The notes beneath the pieces are model-generated. The model saw only the letters and a program-made list of their open reading frames with translations, was not told where the DNA came from and did not search any database. Positions 1-11,099 of a stretch of DNA of 64,000 nt are shown here, one piece after another. Location: the NCBI GenBank assembly GCA_031308135.1, contig JAHLJT010008446.1, positions 159,941,161-160,005,160 of the forward strand, read 5' to 3'. The translations under genes and the position numbers were made by a program. This DNA comes from Acheta domesticus (taxonomy: Eukaryota > Arthropoda > Insecta > Orthoptera > Gryllidae). Every line of letters starts with the position of its first letter. Position 1 is the stretch's first letter.

Positions 1-59
1 CGGAAACAATCAACGTCACCTAACTAGATATAGGTGGCATTGATTAAACTCCAGTACCA

Positions 60-440
60 ATGCCGACGAAGAGAAAGATAGAGAGACGAGGACGACGAAG
101 AAAAAGAAGACGAAGAAGAAGACGACGACGACGAGGGAGACGACGAAGACGAAGGAGACGACGAAGGAGACGACGACGACGACGAAGACGAAGGAGACGA
201 CGAAGAAGAAGGAGACGACGAAGAAGAAGGAGACGACGACGAAAAAGGAAGAGACGACGAAGAAGAAGATGAAGAAGAAGAAGAAGGAGACGACGACGAA
301 GAAGAAGAAGGAGACGACGACAAAGAATAAGGAGACGACGACGAAGAAGAAGGAGACGACGAAGAAGAATAAGGAGACGACGAAGAAGAAGAAGAAAGAA
401 AGAGTCAGAAGAAGAAAGAAAGAAAAAGTCAAACAACCGA
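60..440. repeat. GAA/GAC purine-rich microsatellite
   Basis: A run of GAC, GAA, GGA and AGA triplets with almost no pyrimidines except the C of GAC. It is open in several frames and would read as Arg/Lys-rich on the plus strand or Ser/Phe/Leu/Val-rich on the minus strand, but this follows from the triplet repeat. There is no domain, no biased third position and no start context, so it is called a degenerate simple repeat and not a gene. Confidence 0.9.
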
Positions 441-802
441 AGGTAGTTTCGGCGTAGTGACGGTAGTAGCGTCGGCGACGTCACATTCAACAAGTTTCTA
501 ACTATTTGAAACAAATATTTGTTTCTCATTGTTACGGAGATCATTGTAAATAACAGAATTTTGAGTAGTATTATGTTTTAATTTTGTTCTTTACGAATAT
601 ATTATGTCTACAGATCAACATTTAAGCAAAAGTATTTTATTAAAACGAATTTATATAATAAGGAAAGTGTTACACATTTCTTTCTTTTTAGTACATATTT
701 CTATACATTATAATACATATATATGTCCATATTTTCCTAATTTTTAGTACATAATTATCCGGGCCCTAGTCATGAGATAGCAATATGGAAATATATAGAT
801 GG
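441..802. other. No recognised feature, AT-rich
   Basis: AT-rich DNA between the triplet repeat and the Tc1 element. I see no gene or element boundary. A short palindromic ATATAT stretch near 715 is ordinary low-complexity sequence. Confidence 0.5.
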
Positions 803-897
803 CAGTAGTATCGAGTACAAAAGGTGCAAAAGGGCAGTACATTGGCTGAGTTTAGTAGTATTCAAGTGATTCATATCAAAAGGTTTCTGATGTGATT

Positions 898-2370
898 ATG
901 GCCTCACGATAGGAATAAACAGAACTTGAACGGGCAATAGTAGTTGGAGGTGGATGCATCGGACATTCCATTTCGAAAATCGTTAAGGATTTCAAGATTC
1001 CGAGATCCACAGCGTCAATAGTATGCCAAGGTAACCTCATTTCAGGCATAACTTCTCATCACGGACAGCGCAGTGACCGATGGCCTTCACCGTGAGCAGC
1101 GGAGTTTGCGTAAAGTTGTTAGTGCTGACAAGCAACACTGTGTGCAATAATTGTGGAACGCTCGAAAAACACCAATAGCGGTGACAGTGCGACGAAATTT
1201 GCTTTTAATGGGCTATGGCAACAAGACTGACTCGAGTACCTGCGCTAACATCATGAGAAAGCCTACATCGCCTCTTCTAGGCTCATGACCACATCGATTC
1301 GACTTAAGATGTCTGGAAATCCATGGCTTCATCAGATGGGTCCCGATTTCTATTAATCAGTGGCGTAGCGTGACTCACACGTTTGGGGATGCTCAACAAT
1401 AACACACAAAATGTCACTATCAACTACTTCGTCTAACAGTCGAACGCAACACAAGGCAGATACACTGGGACTACTTCCACGATCTCGATTGCTTACGACG
1501 GTGTAGGCGCTTCCCACAAAATCCTCACAGCAGTCAGGGCTGCCGATGTCTTGAAAGCAAATTATACAATGGCTCAGCTTTAATTCTTATACGCGAATGG
1601 CAATAAGACCATTTGTTAATTTATACATTGCAGACTTAAATAATATGTAATCTATTTAAGAGATAATACAATTTCTTGGATATTAATTAAGAAATAGTAG
1701 TCAGGCACTATTTCTACAGTTTGTACCCATGACCAAGCGGGGACTCCCGAGTGAGAGAGAGAGAAAGATAATTTACTGAACGCCTGAAGTGTGCTGCGCT
1801 CTCGTGCACAAACGAGCTTCTTTCCGCAGTAGACGCTCTGGACGCTAGCGTAAAGCAGTCGGGTTTCTCAGGGCCAGGGATGAAGAGGGGAGAGGGGGAC
1901 CTCGCCATCTGCGCATGCGTCATTGCTCGTCGCAATGTGGCGGCAGACGCTGAAGTATTTTAGCTTCCAACCAATCAGAGGCCAGCTTCAACAGCCCGCC
2001 GAATTCAATCATAGGAAATCAATTTAAAATTAATACAAAACGTGTTTCGCTCAACAGACCACTTGTAAGATTATCAATACAGTATTTAAGGTTCTTATAT
2101 ACGGGGATGCTCAGCATCTCAGCGTCCCCTGACGCTACGCCACTGCTATTAATAAGAGCTAATTGCATGTTTAGAGTGTGGCGAAGATCCCATGAAGCCA
2201 TGGACCCAAGTAGACAACAAGGCGCTATACAAGCTAGTGATGGCTCCATAATGGTGTGGGTTGTTTTTACATTGATGGGAATGGGTCCTCTGGTATAACT
2301 AAACCGATCATTGACTAGAAATGGTTATGTTTTGCTACTTGGAGACCATTTGTGGTTTGAACATATATGA
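898..2370 (+). pseudogene. Tc1-like transposase, broken by stops, frameshifts and a hAT insertion
   Basis: This would be a DDE transposase that cuts and pastes the element at TA sites. The N-terminal helix-turn-helix (HTH) region reads ERAIVVGGGCIGHSISKIV just after the ATG at 898, but a stop codon already lies within the first six codons. The middle is degraded. The coding sequence is split at 1350-2153 by the hAT insertion; the residues before it (SDGSRFLL) and after it (RVWRRSHEAMDPSRQQG) fit one frame of the Tc1 catalytic domain. Downstream comes GSIMVWVVFTLMGMGPLV, typical of the region around the second catalytic Asp. Internal deletion removes the stretch with the third acidic residue. 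The gene is clearly non-functional. The Tc1 family call is firm; the exact subfamily is not. Confidence 0.85.
1358..2145. mobile_element. Non-autonomous hAT-like element (788 bp) with 8-bp TSD
   Basis: The left end starts CAGTGGCGTAGCG and the right end finishes CGCTACGCCACTG, perfect TIRs of about 13 bp that continue less perfectly. The element is flanked by exact 8-bp direct repeats CTATTAAT at 1350-1357 and 2146-2153, the TSD length of hAT elements. There is no transposase reading frame inside, so it must be moved by another element's enzyme. It interrupts the Tc1 transposase precisely; excluding it and one TSD copy leaves the Tc1 frame continuous across the site. Confidence 0.9.
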
Positions 2371-2389
2371 GTTATACTCGACAGGTCAG

Positions 2390-2930
2390 ACCGGGCGAGT
2401 TGTCTCAGTGCTTTAGCTGATGTCACTGCAATGCCTCTGACCTAAGTTCGAGTCTCGCCGGCGTCCGACGACAGGATTTTCCACACTAGCTTGTCAGCTA
2501 GGTCGAATTCATTCGCTGTTTCCAGGAGAATTTGAGCGGCCGGCTGGTCTCATCGATTGATCGATAGTTTTCCGTGGTTTCTCCGATCAACAGGCAAATG
2601 CTGCAGCAGTACCCTAACAAACAGGCCACGTATCGTGCGCGATCATTACTTCCTCTTCCTTGCCCTATCCTCTCCCCTTTACACACTCACTTACACGAAC
2701 ATGCACTACACTACCACACATGCCGGGAAACTGGTCAGGGGCTTAGAGCTTGTCCCGGATGGGGCGGTGTCCCGCTGGTGGGAGAAACCTGGTTGGGAAA
2801 ACCCGCCAGACGGTAGGTCGGCGCCGGATATCACCATCGAGCGAGGGAAGATCACCGCCCGATTGAAAACATGCATTACGCTTACGGACTCATGACCTCA
2901 GTAGTTGACACGTCCTGATTCGCTAACAAT
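2390..2930 (+). mobile_element. tRNA-derived SINE, family A, copy 1
   Basis: The 5' end, ACCGGGCGAG, is followed by a tRNA-like head and a body of about 450 bp. It is bounded by imperfect 18-bp direct repeats at 2372-2389 and 2931-2948 (13 of 18 match, the last ten nearly all), the mark of target-primed insertion. The body is closely similar to 53127-53630, including the shared blocks CCGTGGTTTCTCCGATCAAC, CAGTACCCTAACAAAC, GCACTACACTACCACACA and GGTAGGTCGGCGCC. It sits in the C-terminal part of the Tc1 gene. Short ORFs inside it are not genes. Confidence 0.85.
2401..2455 (+). promoter_or_regulatory. RNA polymerase III A and B boxes of SINE A copy 1
   Basis: A-box-like TGTCTCAGTGC lies at 2401-2411 and B-box-like AGTTCGAGTCT at 2445-2455, the spacing of an internal tRNA promoter. 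Copy 2 at 53138-53202 has closer matches to consensus, TGGCTCAGTGC and GGTTCGAGTCC. Confidence 0.75.
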
Positions 2931-3123
2931 TAATCATTGAGAGGTCAGTTTGTGCGCAAAATCCTCACTGGCAACATATTCGCAATTATGGACTACTGTA
3001 GAGACAGCAGGGCTCAACATTTCTGTATGAAACTTTCAATGACGAGTTCATGCCACGTCGAGTTGCCGCACTTCGCCTGGGAAAAGGAAGTCCGCGACGA
3101 TATAAGGAGGTAGCCCATGACAA

Positions 3124-4894
3124 GATGCTTTTTTTAATCTAAATTTTCTGGTTTGTTATTTCATATTAATCAATACAAATGTTCATTGCCAAATCATAAG
3201 ATTAATTTATAAATTCGTTTTTCTGTTTTTTGAAGCTTAAAAATCTAGAGAACAAGAAGATACTGCAATTTGTGTATGTACTATATACTTAAATGCTTTA
3301 AAAGACAAATATAAATCAATAAAATATATAATTATATATTTTATTGATATTATAAAATTTAAATGATACAACACTCTCTCTCTATTTAAGACAGGTACGA
3401 TCATTAATCAGGGTAGCAGTTAGAATAGGAGAGGTAAAGGAATGTTAGGATCTGTAATACTATTGTGTTAGCACCGACTATACAGTGAAGGAAGGAGAAA
3501 GGGCAGTGCGGAATGATTATTTACTTTAGAAAAGTACAATATGTTTCGGTTGTTAGTTCCACAGTGTTTCTACTGGTATACAGAACTCATCCCTACCACT
3601 AGCTCTCGCGGCAGTTCAGACAATACTCTCCCCACAGTTTTGAAGTCGGTATTACACATTTTTGAAGGAATCGACATTTCAGACGCCTGGACGTCCTAAA
3701 GATTGTAATTGCATTCTGTCAAATGTAATAAATAACAAAATTTTAATTTCAGCCCTTTCATGAAAGGCAACGTGATTTGTATTGTTTACAATCGTTATTG
3801 AGATCATAAATTTCCTTCTTGGTGTCAAAAGCCTTGGAGTTCTTGTTATTAAAATCGGAAATACCAATATTGCAACGATTGCGATGCGCATTCGACAAAG
3901 TTCTGTGTGTATGTGGGTGTGTATATGAAACGATCACGCAAGTCAATTTGCTATACACTTCACTGTCCATGTCCTCCTCAACCCACTTTCTGTGCAATCA
4001 ACAAAATTGCAGTAGGGATGATATATATTCACTTGAGTAAGTCAGTAAATAATGAATTTTCTAATAATACGAATAAATAATAGAGGAACTGTTCAGAATA
4101 AGGATGTAACCAACAAAATTCGCAAAATGCGATGTTAGTTGAATAAGTGAATGCTCTACATTGTGGCATACTTCTTTTTCGGTAGTGCAATAATATGCCA
4201 GTTATTAACAGTTTAACATCGCATTCCGAGGAAAGAGGATAAAAGGTCAATCAAGATAGACGACTGTGCAGATGAAAATTGTCGTTTGACCTTTTAAAAC
4301 ACATTAATAAAGCTTTCAAGGGTAAAATGAATATGGGAAGTGAAGTGTAAGTGGAATAACGCGAAAAAACTCCAACATTCAAGTGAAGAAAACAGCATGA
4401 GAAAAGGCGCCAAGCAACGTACAAAGCAGCCTTCCGTTGAGGTGAGAGCAAAAAGGGTGTAACATTGTTAACCAATATGTGTGGAGTAACGAAAAGAAGG
4501 AATACCACTTTTCTAATATGTAAAACTTTAATTTGCTGGATATTAACAATACATGTGAATGTGAGTGTTGATTAAATTCTGTCAGTTACAACTAACTTTG
4601 TAAGTTTTATCTCTATACTGAAGTATAAAGCAGTAAAAGTACTATAGTTAGGGGGGGAAGGACTGTAATCTCAAAATACGATCTCGAATTTCAGTGATAA
4701 ATCCCTTTTTAATGTTATTGTGAACTCTAACATTGCACTCGTCAAGATTAAGTGCTTTTCCAAAGAAATTTAATTAGTGTTTTTCCAAAGAAATTGAAGA
4801 TTTGTGCACGTGGAGAAAAGATAAACGAAATTTGATATCTAAAAATTGGGTTATCAATATGGATGGATGGATCAAAGTGTCATGCACTCTGTCA
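3124..4894. other. No recognised feature
   Basis: AT-rich sequence with short random reading frames only. A CT-rich patch at 3370-3390 and an AT palindrome near 3320-3350 are low complexity. Nothing here matches the repeats elsewhere in the window. Confidence 0.45.
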
Positions 4895-4902
4895 CTTTAG
4901 AC

Positions 4903-6187
4903 CAGGGCCGCTCAAGCAGAGCAAATCGGCAGCGCGAAGCCGTAGTTTCTGCCGAGAGCGGGACACCGGAGCGCGAGCGTTGCGCGCCTTGCGATAACCA
5001 CTGTCACAGTGTCCCGGTAACTCCAGTCGCGGAAACATGGAAGTCGACGCGAGCACTTCACAGACCAGAGCATCTACACCGACAATTTTCAATGCAGTAT
5101 GGGAAGAAAAGTATCTTTTCGCCGACTACGGCTGCTATGCCAAATGTTTAGTTTACATAAAGGGTTCAATCACGCGAAGAAGTTTAATTTGCAAAGACAT
5201 TATACATTTAATCATGCTGATGAAAATGATAAGTACGCTGAAGAAGAACGAAAGGAAGTTTTCAACGTTCTGAAAAATAATGCCTCACTAGAAGTATGTT
5301 TTGGATATATTTTGATGTTCTTGTGTAGTTTTGACAGTTAAATAACACAATACAAAAGAGTTTAATTTTATTGCATACCGATACTACAACGTGAGCGTTT
5401 AGGAAAAGAACTTCCCAAAAAAACGTTTTCCAAAACCACATCGTAATGCTGCTCCATTGTTAACTACGTTTGGATCAACATACAACTGTGAGCAATTTTT
5501 TGCTTCTTTGAAAATTTGTAAATCTCGAATGAGAAGTACAATTAGAGATCACAATCTGAAATGCATGTTACGGCTCAATAGCACCATGTCATCTCTTCCA
5601 AATATAGAAAGTATATTGCGAGAAAAAAAACACTTAAAAGGTGTAATAAGAATATTTGATTTTGCAATCAACTTCATTTTTTAATTTTAATTTCCTTTAC
5701 TTTTAGTATTTTTATTACTAGTTTATTTAATCACATTTTTGTGCAACCTTCATAATACTTTTCATATTCAGCAGCATGATATACTGTATAATGTCACCGC
5801 TATTAAATTTATGTTATTGAGCACTTTTTTTGCAACTAAACAATTGGCATTGCTGGCGCAATCTGCAAAAAGAAACCTTTCTTTCCATGCAGCATTGCAA
5901 ATTATCGTTTTTTTAATTTCCAAATTACACTAATACATTTATATCTAGTAACTGTTCCAATTAATGTTACAAAAGTATCTTACTGTTTTTTCTGTCGTAA
6001 TATCCTTTCCCAGAGCTGTGAGATTTTTTCATTCCGAACAACGGAAAATACCCCGTAGAAATACGACGCGACCCACTGTGCCACATGCCGCCGATCGATA
6101 TTTGATGACGTCATTTGCTCTTTCTGCGGCGAAAGAGAAGAGAGCAACCGGCCGGTCCTCCTCGGAGCAAATGGTTGAGCGGCCCTG
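4903..6187 (+). mobile_element. Internally deleted hAT transposon
   Basis: The left end CAGGGCCGCTCAA at 4903 is matched in inverted orientation by TTGAGCGGCCCTG ending at 6187, a 13-bp perfect TIR. Both ends are much more GC-rich than the interior. The interior keeps a BED-finger-like start (5037-5260) and a hAT dimerisation end (5457-5680) but lacks the catalytic core, so it is a deletion derivative. The 8 bp before the left TIR, CTTTAGAC, recur at 6216-6223, 28 bp beyond the right TIR, so the true right boundary may be 6215. Confidence 0.8.
5037..5684 (+). pseudogene. hAT transposase remnant: BED-finger start and dimerisation end
   Basis: The ATG at 5037 opens a frame reading WEEKYLFADYGCYAKCLVY. 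Its Cys-x3-Cys spacing and context resemble the first half of a BED zinc finger. The second half, KKFNLQRHYTFNHADENDKY, with the paired His, is in another frame from about 5160, so a frameshift lies between. After roughly 130 bp of non-coding sequence, 5457-5640 reads FGSTYNCEQFFASLKICKS followed by RMRSTIRDHNLKCMLRL, which is the C-terminal hAT dimerisation motif. Everything between, including the DDE catalytic domain and its insertion domain, is missing. It is non-functional; the hAT family call is confident, the subfamily unknown. Confidence 0.75.
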
Positions 6188-6584
6188 ACGTACACTATGC
6201 CTCGGCGACGCTTTGCTTTAGACGATTAAGCAAAACTGAATAACCATATCAGGAGTATTTTCTTGTGGTGCCATTCCGGGGATAATTAAGATATTTTGAT
6301 TTTGGGGGAACTTTTATTGAAATCCTGTGACTCAAGTTCTGCAAACAATCTTGAAGAAGAGGAGTCCAAATGATTTATAGACAGACAATGAATGTTAATT
6401 ACTTTCTTTTTTATAAGCTTGCACATAATTTAATACAAGTTTCGGGGATACGTTGTCAACATCATCAGACTACAATTGAAAATTCAAAAAACAAGTTCAA
6501 TGTGAAAGAACTCACGTTCTTCCACTTTTTCGGGATTTCTTATAAGGAGAAATCGCTTCATTCCTGCACATTGCTTTGCTTCCT
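6188..6584. other. No recognised feature
   Basis: Spacer between the hAT element and the first family F copy. It includes the 28 bp and CTTTAGAC repeat discussed with the hAT element. Confidence 0.4.
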
Positions 6585-9512
6585 TCCTTTCTCTCTACGG
6601 AGTAGAAAGAAAGTTATGTAATGCTGCGCGAAAAACGGCGTATTTTTGACAAAAAAAACTCTTATTACAAGGCCCTGGTAACGAAAAAGTTGATAGATCT
6701 TCCAACATCTGGTATAGTCAGAATCCATGTTTTGTGGGTCCTTGTTTCCAAAATTTGAATGACGGCAGAACGTCTGTCCGTCGTTCCTCTCTCTCTCTCC
6801 GTCTGTAAACGCTGGTGGGTAAACCGTTCAGCAGATTTTCTCCAAAATTGATATTCTCCAGTCGATCTGGCTTATATCACCGCCGCTTGAATTTGAAACC
6901 GATATTTTAATTTTGGGTGGCACTTTACATAGAGCACTTACGACTTTTCCTAATTTTCAAAAAAATTACTCCATCATTTTGATTAAATTTTGTTGTTGGA
7001 TAGTGTGAAGGATGTTTAAGAGAATGGTGTCGGTCTCATGTTCGTCGAAAATTCTGAGTTTTCGAAAATTGCAGATGTTCAAAATTCCTTTGGAGTCTTT
7101 CCACTACTGAAATATTAAAGGCATAGATTTTTCGCTTAATGAAATCTGTTCCTTGAAGATAGATTTTAAAATAAGGTCACCTAAAATTATTCGAAAATTA
7201 TGGTACTTTTCGCGTAATTTTGGGTCAAAATACGGTCGAGACAGTACGTGCTTGTTTTAGAATCACTATTTATATTTTCGCTTCGGAATTAAAGGTTACG
7301 TAATGCTGCGCTGAAAAAAAGGAATGGATGTCGCACATGGAAATACGGTTCTCCCAACCAGAATCAATACTAAAACTTGGCCAAGCTATTTTTGGGGTTG
7401 ACGCACCCCCAGCGCCGTGTGTGGACCTCTGTAAGTCCCTGAGCCACCGCTGTGTCCAGTGGTACCCTGAACCATAAAACGTTTCCAGTTCGCATATGGG
7501 CCATTCCATGCAAAAAAGTAGATTTTATGACACGTCTTTTTCAAACTTTAAAATATTTTGGGGTATTGTTGACGATGCATGATGCATCATTGAAGTACAA
7601 TATTAAAATTTTCTAATTGTTCGGCAACTCTTAAAACCTAAGACTTCTTGTGAACATCCTTATATTCTTCAATATTTTTGCTCTCATATAAACGTTTCTA
7701 AAAATTCTAAAAATTTGTGAGTATATATAAGACACGCAGTTAAATTATTCATTAAAGATCGAATTTATATCTTGTTATTCTTGGCATACAACAATAAAAA
7801 ACTTTCTTAAAGCGCAATTTCTCCAAAGACAACCTTTTTAAAATTATGAAAATCTGCAATAATATTGAGTTTAGGATTTTCTTCCTAGAAATTGAATTTT
7901 CTTGATGATATCTATCAAGGAAGAAAAATTTTCTTTACCTAGTGGTGCAGCAGAATGGCACAGACTTTTCCTTATTAGCTTTCTATTTCCTTGGGTCTGG
8001 GCTAGCTATTTGGAATTGCCTCATACTCTTACCAGCTGCCATCTATCGCCGCCCAAAATACATATTTTTTTACATTTTCTTATTTTTTCTGTTTCCTAAT
8101 AGAAGAACAGAAATATTAATTTCAGAATGTTAAAAAAACACAAAAACCTCGTCCTAAATGGCAATTTTCTTTGAAAAATTTGTAGCTGCTCTTAAGAAAA
8201 TGGCGTTTAAGAGCCTCTAAAAATCCAAAATTCGAAGCACTTTTTCACAGACAATTTTTGAGTTTTCATCAAACTTCATTTAAAGTCATTGAAAGCACTT
8301 ACACTAACAAATATAATAATTTTTACAAATTGCTGGTAATGCGCATAATTATAATTGTGAAATTTTTGAAAAAACAAAAAATACCCAAAAATGAACTTTA
8401 CGTCATATTAAAGAGTGCAATTAGCACTATCCGTTCCAAAAGTTCGGACAAAAATTTGGAGCCATTTAGAAGACAATGGCGTTTGAGCGTTTCTAAAAAT
8501 GCGGAATTTTGAAATAGTTATCACATAAATGGTTGAGTTCTCGAGAAACTTTACTTGATAATATTTAAAGCATATGTACTCGTAAATATAATAATGTGAA
8601 CAATTCGCCGCTAAAGTAAATATTAACGACGTGGGAGACCATCCAATTTTTTTTGTAATTTTTGAAAAAAACAAAAGAATAGAGCAATATGGCGTTTATG
8701 CCGTCTCGTAGAGTACATTAGGCCTTACCAAAAGGTTAAAGAAAAAATTTGGAGCGGGTTTTCAGAAAATCTTGTTTTTGTACTTTTTTAATAATTGGCC
8801 ATATTGCACGTAATGTCGCACGGAAACTACTAACATTTTTAAAAAAATGTGCATGACCTTAAAGAAAGAACTCACTATGGAGAACAAATTTTATTTGAAG
8901 AAAAAATTTCTATCTTTAATTTTGTAGTTGTCGCCTTTTGAAATTACAACTTTTGCAATTTTCGAAAATTCAGAGTTAACCGCGGAATTCGGACTTATGC
9001 CACCTTAAAACGTGTATTTTACTTTATTTTTTCAAGAAATTTGAAGAAAAAAATTTGGAGCCGTTTTTGAGAAATTTTCAAAATGTCCGGGGGGCTTGCC
9101 GTAAAGTAACCCAAATTTTACAGAATCTTTTTCAAAATCTCAAAGCTTTGACTGGAACCAGATCGACAGGGGTGTTTTCAATTTGAAAAAAATCCTCCGT
9201 ATGGTTTAGGCTCTAGTAGTGTTCACAGACGGACAGACAGGTGGAGAGACGGGCGGACGGACAGAGGGACGTTTTGCTTTCAATGGGTTTTTCGGTATTA
9301 ATGATGTACAAAACAGGGATTCTGTCTACACCACGTGTTTGGGGATTTTTTCTTAATTTAGCAACTGGATTTATCCACTTTTTCGTTATTAAGGCTCGGC
9401 AAAGAATTTTTTTCTTCTGAAAATTCGCCATTTTTTCCGTAGCATTACATAACTTTCCCGTATACATAACTGTTACTCCGTATATACGTACATACATGGG
9501 AAGGTAAAAATA
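6585..9512. mobile_element. Family F copy 1, long AT-rich inverted-repeat element
   Basis: The left arm (6585-7250) runs forward: ACGGAGTAG, AAAGTTATGTAATGCTGCGCG, GGCCCTGGTAACGAAAAAGT, a GTCCGTCC-type tract, then repeated CTCCAAA...TTT blocks. The right part (about 7930-9512) runs in reverse, starting with an inner edge CTAGTGGTGC and ending AGCATTACATAACTTTCCCG then TACTCCGTATATACG. The middle (7260-7520) is different sequence. There is no long reading frame. Family membership is judged from the shared blocks; limits are accurate to about 20 bp. Function is unknown, and it is presumed a non-autonomous DNA transposon. Confidence 0.7.
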
Positions 9513-9689
9513 CTCACATGAGCCAAGGGGCACTATGCAACCCACCAGAAAATAAATTGTTTGCAGCGCCTCTGCTAGCGTGGTAGCTGATGGACTACTC
9601 AGTCAAAGGTGTCTTTTGGAGAACAACTTCTTTAGGCACTTCAGTTGAATTTGAGACAGGTTTTACTGGAAGTTTGTTCTCACTGTTCT

Positions 9690-10010
9690 CTCTGTGTTGA
9701 GAAAGCGCAATCTTTTCAAGGCCATCTTCCTACAACTATGATATTTAAGAGAGAGATTTCTATCCTTGACACAATCTGTCCCTTAAAGATGGATCTTTGA
9801 ATAAGTTCATGTTCAACTTTTCAAAAATATTAGTAGATTCCGTGTAATTTTAAGGGAAATATAAGCATTTTTCTAAAAAAAACGCTCAAAATTATTTCTT
9901 TAAAATTTCTGCTCATATGTAATAAGTAGGAGGGATTTTGGTAATATAAAATATCGCCAAAAATTATCTATAAAATGATCATAAAACATTTTAAAATGCC
10001 TTAAAAGCAA
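9690..10010. repeat. Family F fragment
   Basis: About 300 bp resembles the forward arm of family F near 7080-7210: a CCTACAACTATGATATTTAAG block, then AGAGATTT, TGTCCCTTAAAGAT and the TTCATGTTCAACTTTTC stretch. Neither end of the element is present. Confidence 0.5.
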
Positions 10011-11099
10011 AGAAAAAAACGTTAAAAATCTTATCAAAACCAGTTCCGATGTAAAACTCAAGCTGTTGGATACGATACTGATGGAATCGAGGCTTCTTCT
10101 ATTCCGTCAAATGAAGCCAGCTTTTAAACTTTTGTTTTGGACTACTCTTTACCACAAAATCTTTCTTTGAAAATCCCGAGATGGGCTGAACCGTGCTGAT
10201 AGGCTTTCATACTCACAATGGCTGACATATAACTTATCAACGAAGAAATTGAATAGGCTATCAGGTATAGGTACACCCTGGAATTCTGCCGAGAAAATTT
10301 GTTTCATTACTTAAATTTTATTTGAAAAAATTGCGCTTTTTCAATTTTCAAACTAGTGGTGCTACAACAGCACTTACTCTCCCGTATTAGAGGAAACAGC
10401 TACATAGTACTGAAATATGGCACTTCATGCTCTCCTAACACCTTAGCTTACGACTCACTGCTTCCATTGCAGTTATGTCAGAATGTATGAATTCTACAAC
10501 TGCACAAAAATGGAATACAAAAGTTTTCTAAACCTGTATTGGAAAAAGAAGCCTGATATCCTGGACAATATAGAAATGCATTCCTTAGAGCCATGATTAG
10601 AGAAGAGTATTTTAAAACCATGCAATAAATTCTCTACTCACTACAAATGGTACAGCATTTGGTGTGGAAACTAAATATTTTCATGCAAATATCAACATAA
10701 ATTAGACAATTATAACTCTTTTTCATATAGCTCCATCAGGTCACAACAATGACACGTAAGTCACAGATATTCGCGAGCGCAAAGTGAATTCCATTGTTGA
10801 AGACCCTGCAATGTCGCTATTCTGAGAGCTATTAATTCTTTTTACTTATTTCAAATATTTCAAATAAACAATTTCTAAAACACTAATGTGTAAGTGTATA
10901 ACAAAAGTTCGAATGTAAGAGACAAAGAAAAATAATATAAAAAATTGCACATTCTAATTTACGATGCACCCATTTGTCCGAAGCGCAGTAAATTTACAGA
11001 GGACTATTATTTTTGTCACGACTATTGTTTGTATGAAGTTGTAAAAAAACGACGAAAACGAAGCGCAGTCAATTCCGAGCGGCCGTTTGTCATATGGCC
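10011..11099. other. Mostly unrecognised; family F inner-edge motif at 10358
   Basis: No gene found. At 10358-10375 the motif ACTAGTGGTGCTACAACA matches the inner edge seen in several family F copies, but the sequence beyond it diverges. The rest is AT-rich and has no similarity I can see to other parts of the window. Confidence 0.4.

Larger units (their letters stand above)
803..3123 (+). mobile_element. Tc1-like DNA transposon, dead, carrying two nested insertions
   Basis: The left end near 803 starts CAGTAGTATCGAGTAC and leads into a short 5' leader and a transposase start at 898. The sequence follows an arthropod Tc1 family I recognise. It then breaks at 1350, where a 788-bp hAT-like element is inserted, resumes at 2146, loses part of the catalytic region near 2355, and is broken again at 2390 by a SINE. 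The last Tc1 portion, 2931-3123, encodes the C-terminal region and stops just after a GGAGGTAGCCCATGAC block. The right TIR was not found, so the 3' boundary is approximate. Confidence 0.85.

Noticed and set aside
60..544. Overlapping long reading frames rich in Arg/Lys, Ser or Phe/Val/Leu
   Set aside because: All are frames through the same purine triplet repeat; no domain or start context.
2401..2460. A genuine tRNA gene
   Set aside because: A and B boxes are present but the acceptor and anticodon stems do not pair well and the head continues into a shared SINE body.
2557..2895. 112-codon frame and an overlapping 80-codon frame
   Set aside because: Both fall inside SINE A copy 1 and have equivalents only in its other copy, consistent with non-coding SINE sequence.
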